Source: Rossellomorea vietnamensis
GTDB lineage: Bacteria; Bacillota; Bacilli; Bacillales; Bacillaceae_B
Direction: 5' to 3'
DNA length: 64,000 bases
Assembly: GCF_008180615.1 (NCBI RefSeq)
Contig: NZ_VTEH01000003.1
Location: 65,685-129,684, forward strand
Each line of letters opens with the position of its first letter. The stretch's first letter is position 1. Below are positions 35,916 to 45,251 of this stretch, one piece after another. A model generated the notes under the pieces. That model was not told the origin of the DNA. It worked only from the letters and a program-made list of their open reading frames with translations, and ran no database searches. Made by a program: the position numbers and the translations under genes.

Positions 35916-37093
35916 TGAAAGAATACTTTGCCGATCTCCACATCCATATTGGAAGGACTGCAAAGGGGCGCGCGGTAAAAATAACAGGATCAAGGACCTT
36001 GACACTGCAAAATATCCTGCGTTATTCCGGAGAACCAAAAGGCCTTTATATGACCGGGATCATTGACTGCCATTCCCCTGAAGTCATTCAGGAAATTGAA
36101 GAGCTGCTCGGAACTGGGGAACTGATGGAACTGGAGGATGGCGGCTTTCAGCACCGTAACGGTCTTGTTTTGATTCCCGGAAGTGAACTTGAAATATATG
36201 ATGAGAACTGTAAAGGCCCCATCCACGTCCTAGCGTATCTTCCAGAACTCGCGGCGTTGAAATCATTTTCAGCATGGCTGAGTGAAAGAGTGACCAATAT
36301 CCATCTCAGTTCTCAGAGAATCTATGCAGGGGGACAGGAACTTCAGCGGGAAGTGAAGTCCCTCGGCGGCCTGTTCATACCAGCCCATATTTTCACCCCT
36401 TTCAAAAGTCTGTATGGTAAAGGAGTAAGGAACTCCCTAAGTGAAGTGTTCCTTCCAGACATGATTGATGCCGTGGAGCTGGGCTTGAGCAGCAATACGG
36501 AGATGGCCAATTCCATTGCCGAGCTGCATGCTTATACCTTCCTGACTAATTCGGATGCTCATTCGCTTGCCAAGATTGCCAGGGAGTACAACTCCATTAC
36601 AATGGAAAGCCCTTCTTTTAAAGAGCTTGGAATGGCCCTTCGGAATGAAGAGGGAAGGGGGATTGCAGCCAATTACGGTTTGGATCCTCTTTTGGGAAAA
36701 TATTATGAAACGACTTGCAGCGATTGCAGTACCATAGTTCCCGATAAAGGGGAAGAGTGCCCGGATTGCGGTCATACTAGAAAAATCAGAGGGGTAAAGC
36801 ATCGGATCGCGGATTTATCCGGAGAGGCGGTCCCGCCGGCAAGGCCTCCATACATTCCGCAGGTCCCACTGGAATACATTCCCGGCCTAGGCCCCAAAAC
36901 AATGGAAAAACTGCTGAATCATTTCGGCACAGAGATGGACATCCTTCACTTTGTTCCGAAAGAAAAGTTAGCAGAAGCCACGACTGAACCTCTTGCAGAA
37001 AGCATCCACAAAGCAAGGATTGGAAAGCTTGCCATTCATGCCGGCGGCGGAGGGAAGTACGGGAAGGTCTCCAGACAAAATAATAATCAGTAA
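35915..37093 (+). CDS. Endonuclease Q homologue (PHP domain plus zinc finger)
   Basis: This protein of 392 residues has an N-terminal PHP domain: YFADLHIHIGRT at residue 4, IPAHIFTPF near residue 154 and TNSDAHS near 210, with metal-binding His and Asp. A four-cysteine zinc finger (TCSDCSTIVPDKGEECPDCG) is near residue 269 and a helix-hairpin-helix (YIPGLGPKTMEKLL) near residue 322. This is the EndoQ layout, which nicks DNA 5' of deaminated bases and is known from Thermococcales and some bacilli. It occupies the yqxK position. It is co-translated with nudF. The catalytic residues look intact. Confidence 0.85.
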   Translation: MKEYFADLHIHIGRTAKGRAVKITGSRTLTLQNILRYSGEPKGLYMTGIIDCHSPEVIQEIEELLGTGELMELEDGGFQHRNGLVLIPGSELEIYDENCKGPIHVLAYLPELAALKSFSAWLSERVTNIHLSSQRIYAGGQELQREVKSLGGLFIPAHIFTPFKSLYGKGVRNSLSEVFLPDMIDAVELGLSSNTEMANSIAELHAYTFLTNSDAHSLAKIAREYNSITMESPSFKELGMALRNEEGRGIAANYGLDPLLGKYYETTCSDCSTIVPDKGEECPDCGHTRKIRGVKHRIADLSGEAVPPARPPYIPQVPLEYIPGLGPKTMEKLLNHFGTEMDILHFVPKEKLAEATTEPLAESIHKARIGKLAIHAGGGGKYGKVSRQNNNQ

Positions 37094-37189
37094 GCATGTT
37101 ATCCTTGTCGTCTTAATCATTGGAAAACAGGAGACTGAAAGAAGAGGTTCCTGAATAGTATCGTCGTGTTATCTCAACTAAATGACAAT

Positions 37190-37220
37190 AAAACGTCCTG
37201 TGATTTGCACAGGGCGTTTT
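37190..37220 (+). terminator. Terminator after the EndoQ gene
   Basis: AAAACGTCCTGTG pairs with CACAGGGCGTTTT around ATTTG and a T run follows. Confidence 0.88.
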
Positions 37221-37485
37221 ATTGTTTTAGAAGTTGCTATTGCAGAAAATAGATAACTTTTTGAAACATAATGGAAGCGGTCAGCGTCTAATCGTGAAAG
37301 AGTGTTTCAGTTGTAGTAAAGGGATGATGAGATGGACTCCATTAATCTGAGGGTTTCTATGGCAAATTTCATTAGGGATTTCAGCGGTTGCTTTTCTTTT
37401 CGGTATCATGAAAAAAATCCTTGGTTCTGCTGTTGATTAGTTTCTTAACCTCTTTATTCTTGCACCTGCTGGCGGCGAAAACGTT

Positions 37486-37529
37486 CAATAGCAAAAAGAC
37501 TCGTTTCTTGACGAGTCTTTTTGCTATTG
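37486..37529. terminator. Bidirectional terminator, 19-bp perfect stem
   Basis: CAATAGCAAAAAGACTCGT pairs exactly with ACGAGTCTTTTTGCTATTG around TTCTTG. It lies beyond the minus-strand oxygenase gene's stop. Confidence 0.9.
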
Positions 37530-37588
37530 ACCAATGCAGGTTCGAGAATAAAACTGGTCCTTCACCCTTTAGGTACTTCCCGCTCAAG

Positions 37589-39094
37589 TTATCCCCTCTC
37601 ATTCAAGTCAAGAAACTCACAGATATTACTCACATACTCCTGTTTAGGATACGAGTTGTATAAGATACCGGCAAGGCGGACAGGGTCACCAAAGAAATAC
37701 CTTTCATATTGAGTCTGCCTGGTGCCAAAGGGGCTCATGGTAAGGTCCCATGCCAGGCGGAATATCCTGGTTTTGTCCTCAGCGGTTTGGTTCGTTCCTT
37801 TAAGATACTTATCAAGGTCAGGCTTTATTGGTGAATCAAAGGCGTTTTCTGCAGGGAGGGTGACCATTCCGCTTGCTCCGATCAGCTGAAGAATTTCAGC
37901 GAAACGCGGATAGATTTTAGGAAAAATGTTCGTCGCTACCCGAAGAGGGATGATGCTTGGGCGCATGAACCCTTGTTCATCCTGTTTTGCATCATTTTCG
38001 GATTTCTCCAGCATGGCTTTCATGGTCTCGAGTCCAATGATGACTTCAGATACTTTCTCTTGAATATGGAGGTATTCTCTCACACCAATTGTCTCTATCA
38101 GGAGTTCAGCCAGGCCAAGGACAAACTCCAGCTTGACGATTTGCCTGGTCAGGACCTGGTGGGTAGCAAAGTGATGAAAAGAGCTTTCCAGGATAAGTTT
38201 GTTGGACGCGTCTGGATTGTCGTAAAAAAATACAGAGTCCCAAGGGACGAGTACATCATCGAAAACAATGATGGAGTCCATCTCCTCATATCTGGAGCTG
38301 AGGGGATGATCAAAAGTCGAACTTCCTCCTACAAATGAATCCCTGCAAATGAACTTCAGACCTTTTGTGTCAGAGGGTATTGAAAAAGCAAAAGCTTCAC
38401 CAGTTTCGAATAAAAGTTTGCTCGGGGCACTGAAGACCAAAACTTCATCACTTAACCCTCCTTGTGTGGCAAGAAGGCGTGCACCTTTTATAATGAGGCC
38501 GTCCTTATTCTTATCGATGACCCTGGCAGAGACGGGGGCATCATCGTCTTCAAAATAGCTCTGCGAACGATTGACTTGAGGAGTGATGAAAGTATGGGTA
38601 AAGGACAGGTCGTTCTCCCGCGCCCGCTCGTATACTGTCTGAAAATGAGCGGGAAAACAATTCTCTTGCTCTTTTAAAATAGTCGCAGAACAAGCAAAGC
38701 TCATGAGAACCGTGCTGAGGTAATCGGGGCTTCTTCCCATCATCCCGCAAGTGTGTCCAGCCCAGCGCTCCATCATTTTCCGCCTAGTATATAGATCATC
38801 TTTTGTTACTGGCTGCAGAAAAGAAAGTCCTACAGGCTCCTTTGTGGACGGAGAAGAGTAGGTCATTTCTTTCATGTGATCCGGATTTCTTTGTAAATCA
38901 TAGAGAGAGGCTTTTGTCTCGATGACCCCCTTGAAGGCGGGGTGCTCAGATAATCTTCCCTCTAATCGCTTCCCATCAAACCAAATCTCTGTTTCCATGC
39001 TATCAAGCCGGTTGATATACGTTTTTCCATTGATGGCTCCCAATTGCTTCATCCCCCCGGTGTAATGAAGGCTCACGGCCGTATTTGCGTTCAT
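37589..39094 (-). CDS. HpaB-family flavin-dependent 4-hydroxyphenylacetate 3-monooxygenase-like protein
   Basis: This is an FADH2-using aromatic hydroxylase of about 500 residues (YoaI-like). The acyl-CoA-dehydrogenase fold shows RSPDYLSTVLMSFA near residue 118, FITPQVNRSQSYF near residue 165, GLIIKGARLLATQGGLSDEV near residue 205, and late ASGMVTLPAENAF near residue 425. No reductase partner (HpaC) lies nearby, so it must use an outside flavin reductase. The ribosome site is poor. The ATG at 39094 is used, GTG 39103 is possible, and an internal start at the MKQLGAINGK stretch would better match the usual family N-terminus. It lies alone, divergent from nothing obvious. Confidence 0.86.
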   Translation of the reverse strand: MNANTAVSLHYTGGMKQLGAINGKTYINRLDSMETEIWFDGKRLEGRLSEHPAFKGVIETKASLYDLQRNPDHMKEMTYSSPSTKEPVGLSFLQPVTKDDLYTRRKMMERWAGHTCGMMGRSPDYLSTVLMSFACSATILKEQENCFPAHFQTVYERARENDLSFTHTFITPQVNRSQSYFEDDDAPVSARVIDKNKDGLIIKGARLLATQGGLSDEVLVFSAPSKLLFETGEAFAFSIPSDTKGLKFICRDSFVGGSSTFDHPLSSRYEEMDSIIVFDDVLVPWDSVFFYDNPDASNKLILESSFHHFATHQVLTRQIVKLEFVLGLAELLIETIGVREYLHIQEKVSEVIIGLETMKAMLEKSENDAKQDEQGFMRPSIIPLRVATNIFPKIYPRFAEILQLIGASGMVTLPAENAFDSPIKPDLDKYLKGTNQTAEDKTRIFRLAWDLTMSPFGTRQTQYERYFFGDPVRLAGILYNSYPKQEYVSNICEFLDLNERG

Positions 39095-39183
39095 TATATT
39101 CACAGCTGTCTATGTCCGATTGAGGTATGTGTCCATAGGGGGGAATCCAGATTTGAAGAGAATTGAGTGACAGTTAGGCGGCT

Positions 39184-39771
39184 TTAATGGAGATGATATT
39201 CCCATTCATCCGCCAAAACTGAATATACACAGGTGTTTCTTAGGTTCTTTCCATCAGCGCTCAAGCTGTCACGGCGAAGGATACCTTCCAATGTGTAACC
39301 GAGACGCTCAGGAATCCGGCGTGACGCAATATTCAATTCATCACAGCGGATTTCCACTCTGTTGGCTGCAAAGTGTTCAAAAGCAAAGCGTGTCAGTTCT
39401 CTGACGGCTTCTGTTATATAGCCCTTTCCGCCATGACTAGATACTCCCCAATAGCCGATTTCAACGCTGCCCGCTCTCCAATCCATTCGGTGATATCCTG
39501 TCGAGCCCACCAGCTCTCCACTTTCTTTTTCGAAAATATGGAGCCGGAAATCTTTTCTGGCAATGAATTGAGCATAAGACTGCCGTACCCCTTCTTCCAC
39601 TTCTTCGATGGATTGTTCTTTTTGGGCAAAGGGCATCCACTCTGACAGTGTTTTGATAGATGAGCTGATTGCTTCGTGCACCATTTTTCCGTCGCCTGGC
39701 TGGCAGGGCTTTATGTAAAGGCGGTTGGTTTCAATACGTTCTGGAAAATCAATAAGGATGGGTTTATCCAT
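39184..39771 (-). CDS. GNAT acetyltransferase, RimJ/RimL type
   Basis: This predicted 195-residue acetyltransferase is paralogous to the T-box-controlled gene at 6431. Both share PILxDxPxxIETxRL near the N-terminus, EIGYWGVSSHGGKGYITEAV near residue 108 (acetyl-CoA loop HGGKGY), and NIASRRIPERLGYTLEG near residue 150. This copy has no T-box and starts behind GAGGAGGAATC. Substrates could be a ribosomal protein or a small-molecule amine. The target is unknown. Confidence 0.86.
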   Translation of the reverse strand: MDKPILIDFPERIETNRLYIKPCQPGDGKMVHEAISSSIKTLSEWMPFAQKEQSIEEVEEGVRQSYAQFIARKDFRLHIFEKESGELVGSTGYHRMDWRAGSVEIGYWGVSSHGGKGYITEAVRELTRFAFEHFAANRVEIRCDELNIASRRIPERLGYTLEGILRRDSLSADGKNLRNTCVYSVLADEWEYHLH

Positions 39772-39868
39772 CGTGATTCCTCCTCAGTTTTCTGAAAATT
39801 ATAGCGGATAAAAACACTGCCTGCAAGACAATTGGACATTTCCATGAAGGAACCTATTTTTCCAACAG

Positions 39869-39897
39869 ACATAATTACTAGATTTGCTACATAGTAT
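39869..39897 (+). promoter_or_regulatory. Candidate sigma-E promoter of spoIIM
   Basis: ACATAAT (39869-39875) and CATAGTAT (39890-39897), 14 bp apart, match the sigma-E pattern KMATATT-N14-CATACAHT at 5 of 7 and 6 of 8. SpoIIM is a known mother-cell sigma-E gene. Confidence 0.55.
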
Positions 39898-39926
39898 CTA
39901 GTAACACGTATTTAGGAGGAAAAAAG

Positions 39927-40583
39927 ATGCGAAAGGGAATCTCAGCAAAAAATCCAGTAATTGAACATGTACAGTCACATTCCTCTATCTATTTATTCAT
40001 ATTGACTCTCTTTTTAATGGGTGTGATCTTCGGTGCTGTGGTTGTTAACAGCCTTTCATTTACTCAAAAAGAAGATTTGTATTTCTATCTCGGACAGTTT
40101 TTTGGAGAGATATCTGATGGAAAGATTGCTTCCTCAGAAGAATTATTTCGCCAGAGCTTTCTTCATAATGTAAAGTATTTGGGGTTCATGTGGCTCCTTG
40201 GCATATCCATCATTGGTCTTCCGCTCATTTTTATCCTTCTGTTTATGAAAGGGGTAGTGATAGGGTTCTCAGTAGGCTTTCTGGTGAATCAGATGGATTG
40301 GGACGGTTTCCTGCTATCTTTCGCAGCAGTTCTTCCACAAAACATCGTGATCATCCCTGCATTCATCTTTATCAGTGTCATTAGTGTCAGCTTTTCCTTG
40401 ACGCTTATCCGCAAGATATTCATGAAGCTTTCACCGCACTCCCAGGTGCAAATGCTACCGCTGCTATCAAGGTACGTCCTGGCTTTCGTTCTGGCCATAG
40501 CTGTCATTACAATTGCTGCCGGGATTGAAGCTTATATTTCACCTAACCTGATGAAGGCGATGGTCAATCTATCTACTAAATAA
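39927..40583 (+). CDS. spoIIM: Stage II sporulation protein M
   Basis: SpoIIM is an integral membrane protein of 218 residues and a member of the DMP engulfment complex with SpoIID and SpoIIP. Hydrophobic segments lie near residues 20-45, 90-115, 120-140, 145-170 and 185-205. The DUF95-like motif FLHNVKYLGFMWLLGISIIG is near residue 75. Unlike B. subtilis, where it sits alone, it directly precedes fur, the same order as B. subtilis spoIIM-fur. ATTTAGGAGG is before the ATG. Confidence 0.94.
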   Translation: MRKGISAKNPVIEHVQSHSSIYLFILTLFLMGVIFGAVVVNSLSFTQKEDLYFYLGQFFGEISDGKIASSEELFRQSFLHNVKYLGFMWLLGISIIGLPLIFILLFMKGVVIGFSVGFLVNQMDWDGFLLSFAAVLPQNIVIIPAFIFISVISVSFSLTLIRKIFMKLSPHSQVQMLPLLSRYVLAFVLAIAVITIAAGIEAYISPNLMKAMVNLSTK

Positions 40584-40617
40584 TAATTATTATTTAATAT
40601 ATAGTATAATCTCTTCT

Positions 40618-40661
40618 TTATAATTATTTTATTTTGCTTATTCCTCCCTTTTTGATATAAT
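40618..40661 (+). promoter_or_regulatory. fur promoter with a PerR-like box
   Basis: TATAAT at 40656-40661 is a good -10 with a weak TTTGCT at 40633. TTATAATTATTTTAT at 40618-40632 matches the Per box TTATAATNATTATAA at 12 of 14 fixed positions. In B. subtilis fur is controlled by PerR. Confidence 0.55.
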
Positions 40662-40694
40662 AATGTAGACATTGACGAGGGAGGGAGACGGATA

Positions 40695-41156
40695 ATGGAA
40701 AGCCGGATAGACCGTATTAAAAAACAACTTTCTTCTGCCAGCTATAAGCTGACACCTCAGCGGGAAGCGACAGTAAGAGTTTTGTTGGAAAATGAAGAAG
40801 ATCATCTAAGCGCAGAAGATGTATACCTCCTCGTTAAAGAAAAATCTCCCGAAATTGGATTGGCCACTGTCTATCGGACCTTGGAGCTTTTGACAGAGTT
40901 AAAGATTGTAGACAAAATAAATTTCGGCGATGGTGTATCGAGGTATGATCTCCGTCAAGAAGGAGCGGCTCACTTTCACCATCACCTGGTGTGCATAGAA
41001 TGTGGAGCAGTTGATGAAATTCAAGATGATTTACTTGAAGATGTAGAAACCATTGTAGAACGAGATTGGAAGTTTAAAATAAAAGACCACCGCCTTACGT
41101 TCCATGGAATCTGCTGGAGATGCCAGGAGAAGCCTGATAATGATGAGGAAAAATAG
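40695..41156 (+). CDS. fur: Ferric uptake regulator Fur
   Basis: This iron-responsive repressor has 153 residues. The N-terminal winged helix covers residues 1-85 (KLTPQREATVRVLLENEEDHLS then LATVYRTLELL). The metal-binding hinge is HFHHHLVCIECG near residue 95. Two CxxC zinc sites (CIEC, near residue 101, and CWRC near 141) stabilise the dimer. It is one of the Fur, Zur or PerR paralogs, but its place beside spoIIM and xerD identifies Fur. GAGGGAGA is upstream of the ATG. The transcript ends at 41166-41198. Confidence 0.93.
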   Translation: MESRIDRIKKQLSSASYKLTPQREATVRVLLENEEDHLSAEDVYLLVKEKSPEIGLATVYRTLELLTELKIVDKINFGDGVSRYDLRQEGAAHFHHHLVCIECGAVDEIQDDLLEDVETIVERDWKFKIKDHRLTFHGICWRCQEKPDNDEEK

Positions 41157-41165
41157 CAGAAAATT

Positions 41166-41198
41166 AAGAACTGGCTGAAACGGGTCAGTTCTTTTTTT
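41166..41198 (+). terminator. Terminator of fur
   Basis: AAGAACTG pairs with CAGTTCTT around an 11-base loop, then seven T. Confidence 0.9.
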
Positions 41199-41255
41199 GT
41201 CGCATAGAAATTTATTGAGTCATCTTTTGGGATAACTTACTGCCACGTTATTTAC

Positions 41256-41406
41256 GTCGAGTTCCAGCGCCTGAGGGTCCTTACCCACTGGAACGGTCTC
41301 AGTCCCTCGGGGTCAAATAACCCTCAGAGAATAAAAGGAAAGCCCGCCTTTTTTTCTCTGAGGAACATTTGCCTGTCGGGGCTGAGAGAGGCGCTTCCGC
41401 TTTTGC
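41256..41406. repeat. Dispersed Bacillus intergenic repeat (AGCGCCT-ended)
   Basis: The 150-bp sequence begins GTCGAGTTCCAGCGCCTGAG and ends AGAGAGGCGCTTCCGCTTTT, so AGCGCCT is inverted at the ends. It also has GGGGTCAAATAACC and GCCTGTCGGGGCTG segments and a CCTCAGAGA/CTCTGAGG hairpin inside. I recognise this pattern as a repeat common between genes in many Bacillus genomes. It lies between fur and yqzK. Confidence 0.7.
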
Positions 41407-41500
41407 ACGATAACCTTTCACTTTTTTAACTTTTCCCTGGTATAAATAAGCCCTTTTTCGTCATAGCTTGTTAGAAAAGACCTTTATGGAGGACAGGCGC

Positions 41501-41731
41501 ATGTTTCAATCAGGCATGAAGACGATTTGGCACACTGTAAAAGTGTTTATATTATTCACAGGCTCTACGATTCTTTTTTACTATGGTATCATGTGTATAA
41601 GCGAAGAATATGAAAGCTACCACAGATATGATGAGCCGGAAGGTGCCGCTGTCAAGGTATCTCAGACTGTTTCAGAGGAGGAACGCAGCTGGACTGACCG
41701 GTTATTACTTTTTTATATGAATGGGGAGTAA
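41501..41731 (+). CDS. yqzK: YqzK family membrane protein (DUF4227)
   Basis: This small bitopic protein of 76 residues has one transmembrane helix, VKVFILFTGSTILFYYGIMC, near residues 13-32. A charged outer part with EEYESYHRYDEPEG and ERSWTDRLLLFYMNGE follows. GGAGG lies 8 bases before ATG 41501, which is why the longer frame is rejected. It sits between fur and xerD, exactly where yqzK does in B. subtilis. Function unknown. Confidence 0.85.
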   Translation: MFQSGMKTIWHTVKVFILFTGSTILFYYGIMCISEEYESYHRYDEPEGAAVKVSQTVSEEERSWTDRLLLFYMNGE

Positions 41732-41737
41732 TGCAGT

Positions 41738-42631
41738 TTGGAGAGCAGGCTACAAGATTTTATCCATTTTTTGATTGTTGAGAGAGGACTGGCTAAAAAT
41801 TCGGTGGAGTCCTATCAGCGGGACCTGAAAAATTATTTGAAATTCCTTCAAAATGTGGATTCAGTTCATAAGTGGGATGAAGTAAAACGGGTTAACATAA
41901 CGGGGTTTCTGGGTCACTTGAAAAATGAAGGGAAGTCCAGTAAAACCATTGCACGGCATGTTGCCTCAATACGCTCGTTTCATCAGTTCCTTTTGCGCGA
42001 AAAGGTAACTGAACAGGACCCTTCCGTCCATATTGAATCACCGAAGATGGAGCGTTCCCTTCCAAAGGTGCTCAGTATTGATGAGGTGGAAGCCCTTTTG
42101 GAAGCACCGCAGGAAAGCACGCCTCTTGGTATAAGGGATAAGGCGATGCTTGAAGTGCTGTATGCGACAGGCATCCGAGTCTCTGAATTGATCAAGCTGC
42201 AGATGGATGATGTTCATTTGAAAATGGGATTTGTCCGATGTATCGGTAAAGGCAACAAGGAACGAATCATCCCCATCGGCAAGGCAGCCATCTCAGTCCT
42301 GGAAAAGTACTTGCACGAAGGGCGTTCCCAATTGGTCAGTAAGAAGCATAAAGATGATTCGCTATTTTTGAATCATCATGGCAAAGGATTATCAAGACAG
42401 GGGTTTTGGAAGATCTTGAAAGGACTTGCTTCGGAAGCAAAAATTTCAAAAGAACTCACTCCCCATACTCTCAGGCATTCTTTTGCCACCCATCTCCTGG
42501 AGAATGGCGCCGATCTCAGAGCCGTCCAGGAAATGCTGGGGCACGTTGATATATCAACCACACAGATCTATACACATGTGACAAAGACGAGAATGAAGGA
42601 TGTTTATTCAAAATTTCACCCGCGGGCTTAA
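41738..42631 (+). CDS. xerD: Site-specific tyrosine recombinase XerD
   Basis: With XerC-type CodV it resolves chromosome dimers at dif in this lineage. The 297-residue protein has a SAM-like core-binding N-terminal domain ([19 protein letters not shown]) and a catalytic domain. It shows the tyrosine-recombinase residues: Arg in [10 protein letters not shown] near 147, Lys in [12 protein letters not shown] near 171, His-x-x-Arg in [13 protein letters not shown] near 246, His in [10 protein letters not shown] near 269 and the nucleophile Tyr in TQIYTHV near 278. It starts at TTG 41738, 6 bases after yqzK. Confidence 0.95.
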   Translation: MESRLQDFIHFLIVERGLAKNSVESYQRDLKNYLKFLQNVDSVHKWDEVKRVNITGFLGHLKNEGKSSKTIARHVASIRSFHQFLLREKVTEQDPSVHIESPKMERSLPKVLSIDEVEALLEAPQESTPLGIRDKAMLEVLYATGIRVSELIKLQMDDVHLKMGFVRCIGKGNKERIIPIGKAAISVLEKYLHEGRSQLVSKKHKDDSLFLNHHGKGLSRQGFWKILKGLASEAKISKELTPHTLRHSFATHLLENGADLRAVQEMLGHVDISTTQIYTHVTKTRMKDVYSKFHPRA

Positions 42632-42751
42632 GGTCCGGGGGCTTTTTGTTATGAAAGAATTGAAGGAGATAGAAGACACTTTAGTTTCAAGAACTGGCAA
42701 TAATAAGATTACATGATGCAAGAATAATGCTTATAATAGATAAGATTAACT

Positions 42752-42789
42752 AAGACAGTGCTTAACTTAAAAGACTGTCTTATTATTGT
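42752..42789 (+). terminator. Probable terminator of xerD
   Basis: AAGACAG and CTGTCTT enclose a loop of about 16 bases, then TATTATTG. The T-tract is weak. The surrounding stretch 42632-43054 otherwise contains only the cre site and deoB promoter. Confidence 0.6.
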
Positions 42790-42864
42790 TTAAATAAGGA
42801 AGCCACTCGCTGCGAATAATTCTTGAAAAGTGAAAAACTTATCAAAACAAAAAAACAGTGATTG

Positions 42865-42963
42865 ATGTAAACGCTTGTATTTTGAAAGGTTCAGACTTAA
42901 AATAAGGTTGTCTGACTTCTGACAAGTCTTCTTTTGGTTACAACATAGTAATCAGGGTATTAT
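42865..42963 (+). promoter_or_regulatory. CcpA cre site and candidate promoter of deoB-punA-pdp
   Basis: ATGTAAACGCTTGTA at 42865-42879 matches WTGNAANCGNWNNCW at 14 of 15 positions. A possible promoter, TTGGTT (42934) with TATTAT at 42958 after 18 bp, lies downstream. Glucose repression of nucleoside use is the expected effect. Confidence 0.68.
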
Positions 42964-43054
42964 AAGCATAATAATGGCTTAAGGCAAAGGTGATGGTGTT
43001 CGCAGCCTTCATACTGTCAAAGAAGGAGCAAATTTCATAAGGAGGAAGAGACGG

Positions 43055-44248
43055 ATGAGCAATTATACATATAAAAGAATCCACCTGGTTGTGATGGACT
43101 CTGTAGGAGTCGGGGAGGCGCCCGATGCCAAGGAATTCAATGACGCAGGAGCAGATACATTAGGGCATATTGCAGAAAGAATGAATGGACTCAGCATGCC
43201 GAATATGGCTGAGCTGGGTTTAGGCAACATTCATAAAGTACAGGGAATCGAGAAGCAGGAAGCCCCGCTTGCTTACTATACAAAGATGGAAGAAGCATCT
43301 GTAGGAAAAGATACGATGACCGGTCACTGGGAGATCATGGGCTTGAATATCAGCCAGCCTTTCAAGGTCTATCCGGATGGTTTTCCTGAAGAACTATTGA
43401 AAGAATTGGAAGAAAAAACAGGCAGGCCGATAATTGGAAATAAACCGGCAAGCGGTACTGCGATTATTGAAGAACTTGGAGAAGAGCATATGGAAACAGG
43501 TGCTCTGATTGTGTACACATCCGCTGATCCTGTTCTTCAGATTGCTGCTCATGAAGACATTATTCCGATTGAAGAACAATATAAAATCTGTGAAATTGCA
43601 CGCCAATTGACCAAGGAAGAGAAATACCTTGTAGGCCGCGTCATTGCCCGTCCATTTGTCGGGAAACCGGGGAATTTCCAGCGTACTTCGAACAGGCATG
43701 ACTATGCTTTGAAGCCTTTCGAACGCACAGTCATGAATGAATTGAAAGATTCAGGCTATGATGTGATTGCCCTAGGTAAAATTTCTGATATTTATAATGG
43801 CGAAGGAGTAACCGAATCTGTCAGGACGAAAGACAATATGGATGGGATGGATCAAATGGTAAAATCCTTCGAACAGGATTTCACTGGGCTGAGCTTCTTG
43901 AATCTTGTCGATTTTGATGCATTATTCGGCCACCGTCGTGATCCTGAGGGATACGGAAAAGCTCTTGAAGAGTTCGATGCCCGTCTTCCTGAAGTATTCG
44001 AGCGAATGACAGAGGATGATTTGCTGATCATCACGGCCGATCATGGAAATGATCCTGTTCATCATGGAACAGATCATACTAGAGAGTACGTACCTTTGCT
44101 TGTGTATTCCAAACGCATGAATGGCGGAAAAGAGCTTCCGGTACGAAAAACATTTGCTGATATCGGAGCAACAGTGGCAGATAATTTTAATGTGAAACTT
44201 CCGAAATACGGAGAAAGTTTCCTGAATGACATTAGTAAGGAGTCGTAA
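43055..44248 (+). CDS. deoB: Phosphopentomutase
   Basis: The enzyme interconverts (deoxy)ribose 1-phosphate and 5-phosphate, downstream of nucleoside phosphorylases. This alkaline-phosphatase-fold protein has 397 residues: metal-binding [14 protein letters not shown] near residue 10, [11 protein letters not shown] with the phosphorylated threonine near residue 89, and [19 protein letters not shown] near residue 328. AAGGAGG precedes the ATG. One base separates it from punA. This is the B. subtilis drm gene. Confidence 0.96.
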   Translation: MSNYTYKRIHLVVMDSVGVGEAPDAKEFNDAGADTLGHIAERMNGLSMPNMAELGLGNIHKVQGIEKQEAPLAYYTKMEEASVGKDTMTGHWEIMGLNISQPFKVYPDGFPEELLKELEEKTGRPIIGNKPASGTAIIEELGEEHMETGALIVYTSADPVLQIAAHEDIIPIEEQYKICEIARQLTKEEKYLVGRVIARPFVGKPGNFQRTSNRHDYALKPFERTVMNELKDSGYDVIALGKISDIYNGEGVTESVRTKDNMDGMDQMVKSFEQDFTGLSFLNLVDFDALFGHRRDPEGYGKALEEFDARLPEVFERMTEDDLLIITADHGNDPVHHGTDHTREYVPLLVYSKRMNGGKELPVRKTFADIGATVADNFNVKLPKYGESFLNDISKES

Positions 44249-44249
44249 T

Positions 44250-45065
44250 ATGAATTTTGATAAAATTGAGAATGCAGCCCATTTTTTAAAAAACAAGTAC
44301 ACAGGAAAACCTGAAATCGGACTTATTCTGGGGTCTGGATTAGGTGTTCTTGCCGAGGAAATTGAAAATCCAGTAGTCGTTCCATATAAAGAAATACCTG
44401 ATTTCCCAGTATCAACCGTTGCAGGCCATGCGGGACAATTAGTATTTGGCCAGCTTTCTGGAAAAGAAGTTGTCGCTATGCAAGGCAGATTTCATTTTTA
44501 TGAAGGATATGGCTTTGATAAAGTGACATTTCCTGTTCGCGTTATGAAAGCACTTGGTGTCGATTCTTTGATCGTCACGAACGCAGCCGGAGGGGTAAAC
44601 GAATCGTTCCAGGCAGGTGACTTGATGATCATTTCCGATCATATCAATAATATGGGTGGAAATCCGCTGATCGGGCCCAATGATGACCGTCTAGGAGTCC
44701 GTTTCCCGGATATGTCGGAGGCTTACACAAAGTCGCTCAGGGAATTGGCGAGATCGGTATCCCAAAAGCTTTCCCTCAATGTGAGAGAAGGAGTGTATGT
44801 TGGAAATACCGGTCCTGTCTATGAAACACCAGCAGAAGTCCGCATGATCAGAACACTGGGCGGAGATGCGGTCGGAATGTCGACTGTTCCTGAAGTGATC
44901 GCTGCAAGGCACTCGGGAATGAAGGTGCTTGGAATCTCTTGTATTTCCAATATGGCTGCAGGAATTCTTGATCAGCCTCTCACTCATGATGAAGTGATCG
45001 AGACGACAGAGAAGGTTCGTGAAGACTTCCTTAATTATGTTAAGGAAATCGTTAAATCGATGTAA
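44250..45065 (+). CDS. punA: Purine nucleoside phosphorylase I
   Basis: The protein cleaves guanosine and inosine with phosphate to base and ribose-1-P (B. subtilis PupG). The 271-residue trimeric-class fold shows [16 protein letters not shown] near residue 24, [11 protein letters not shown] near residue 78, [11 protein letters not shown] near residue 112 and [20 protein letters not shown] near residue 214. ATG 44250 lies one base after the deoB stop, with AAGGAG just upstream. It forms the salvage operon with deoB and pdp. Confidence 0.95.
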   Translation: MNFDKIENAAHFLKNKYTGKPEIGLILGSGLGVLAEEIENPVVVPYKEIPDFPVSTVAGHAGQLVFGQLSGKEVVAMQGRFHFYEGYGFDKVTFPVRVMKALGVDSLIVTNAAGGVNESFQAGDLMIISDHINNMGGNPLIGPNDDRLGVRFPDMSEAYTKSLRELARSVSQKLSLNVREGVYVGNTGPVYETPAEVRMIRTLGGDAVGMSTVPEVIAARHSGMKVLGISCISNMAAGILDQPLTHDEVIETTEKVREDFLNYVKEIVKSM

Positions 45066-45251
45066 GCGGCAATATAATGGAGGCCACAGTAATTGGCCTC
45101 TTATTTCTTCGGAAGCTTCCAAAGGCGGCTTCCTTTGTTTACTTATTACTTAAAACTTCTACTCCTGACTTCAATTTTTCAGGAGAGCAGCACAGCATAA
45201 GACAGCAGCATGACAATATGGTTGATGACAATGCACACGAGGTGAATGGAA

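Larger units (their letters stand above)
37094..37588. other. Intergenic region with two terminators, otherwise empty
   Basis: Apart from hairpins at 37190-37220 and 37486-37529 I see no gene or repeat. Small open frames here lack ribosome sites or run through the hairpin. Confidence 0.6.
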
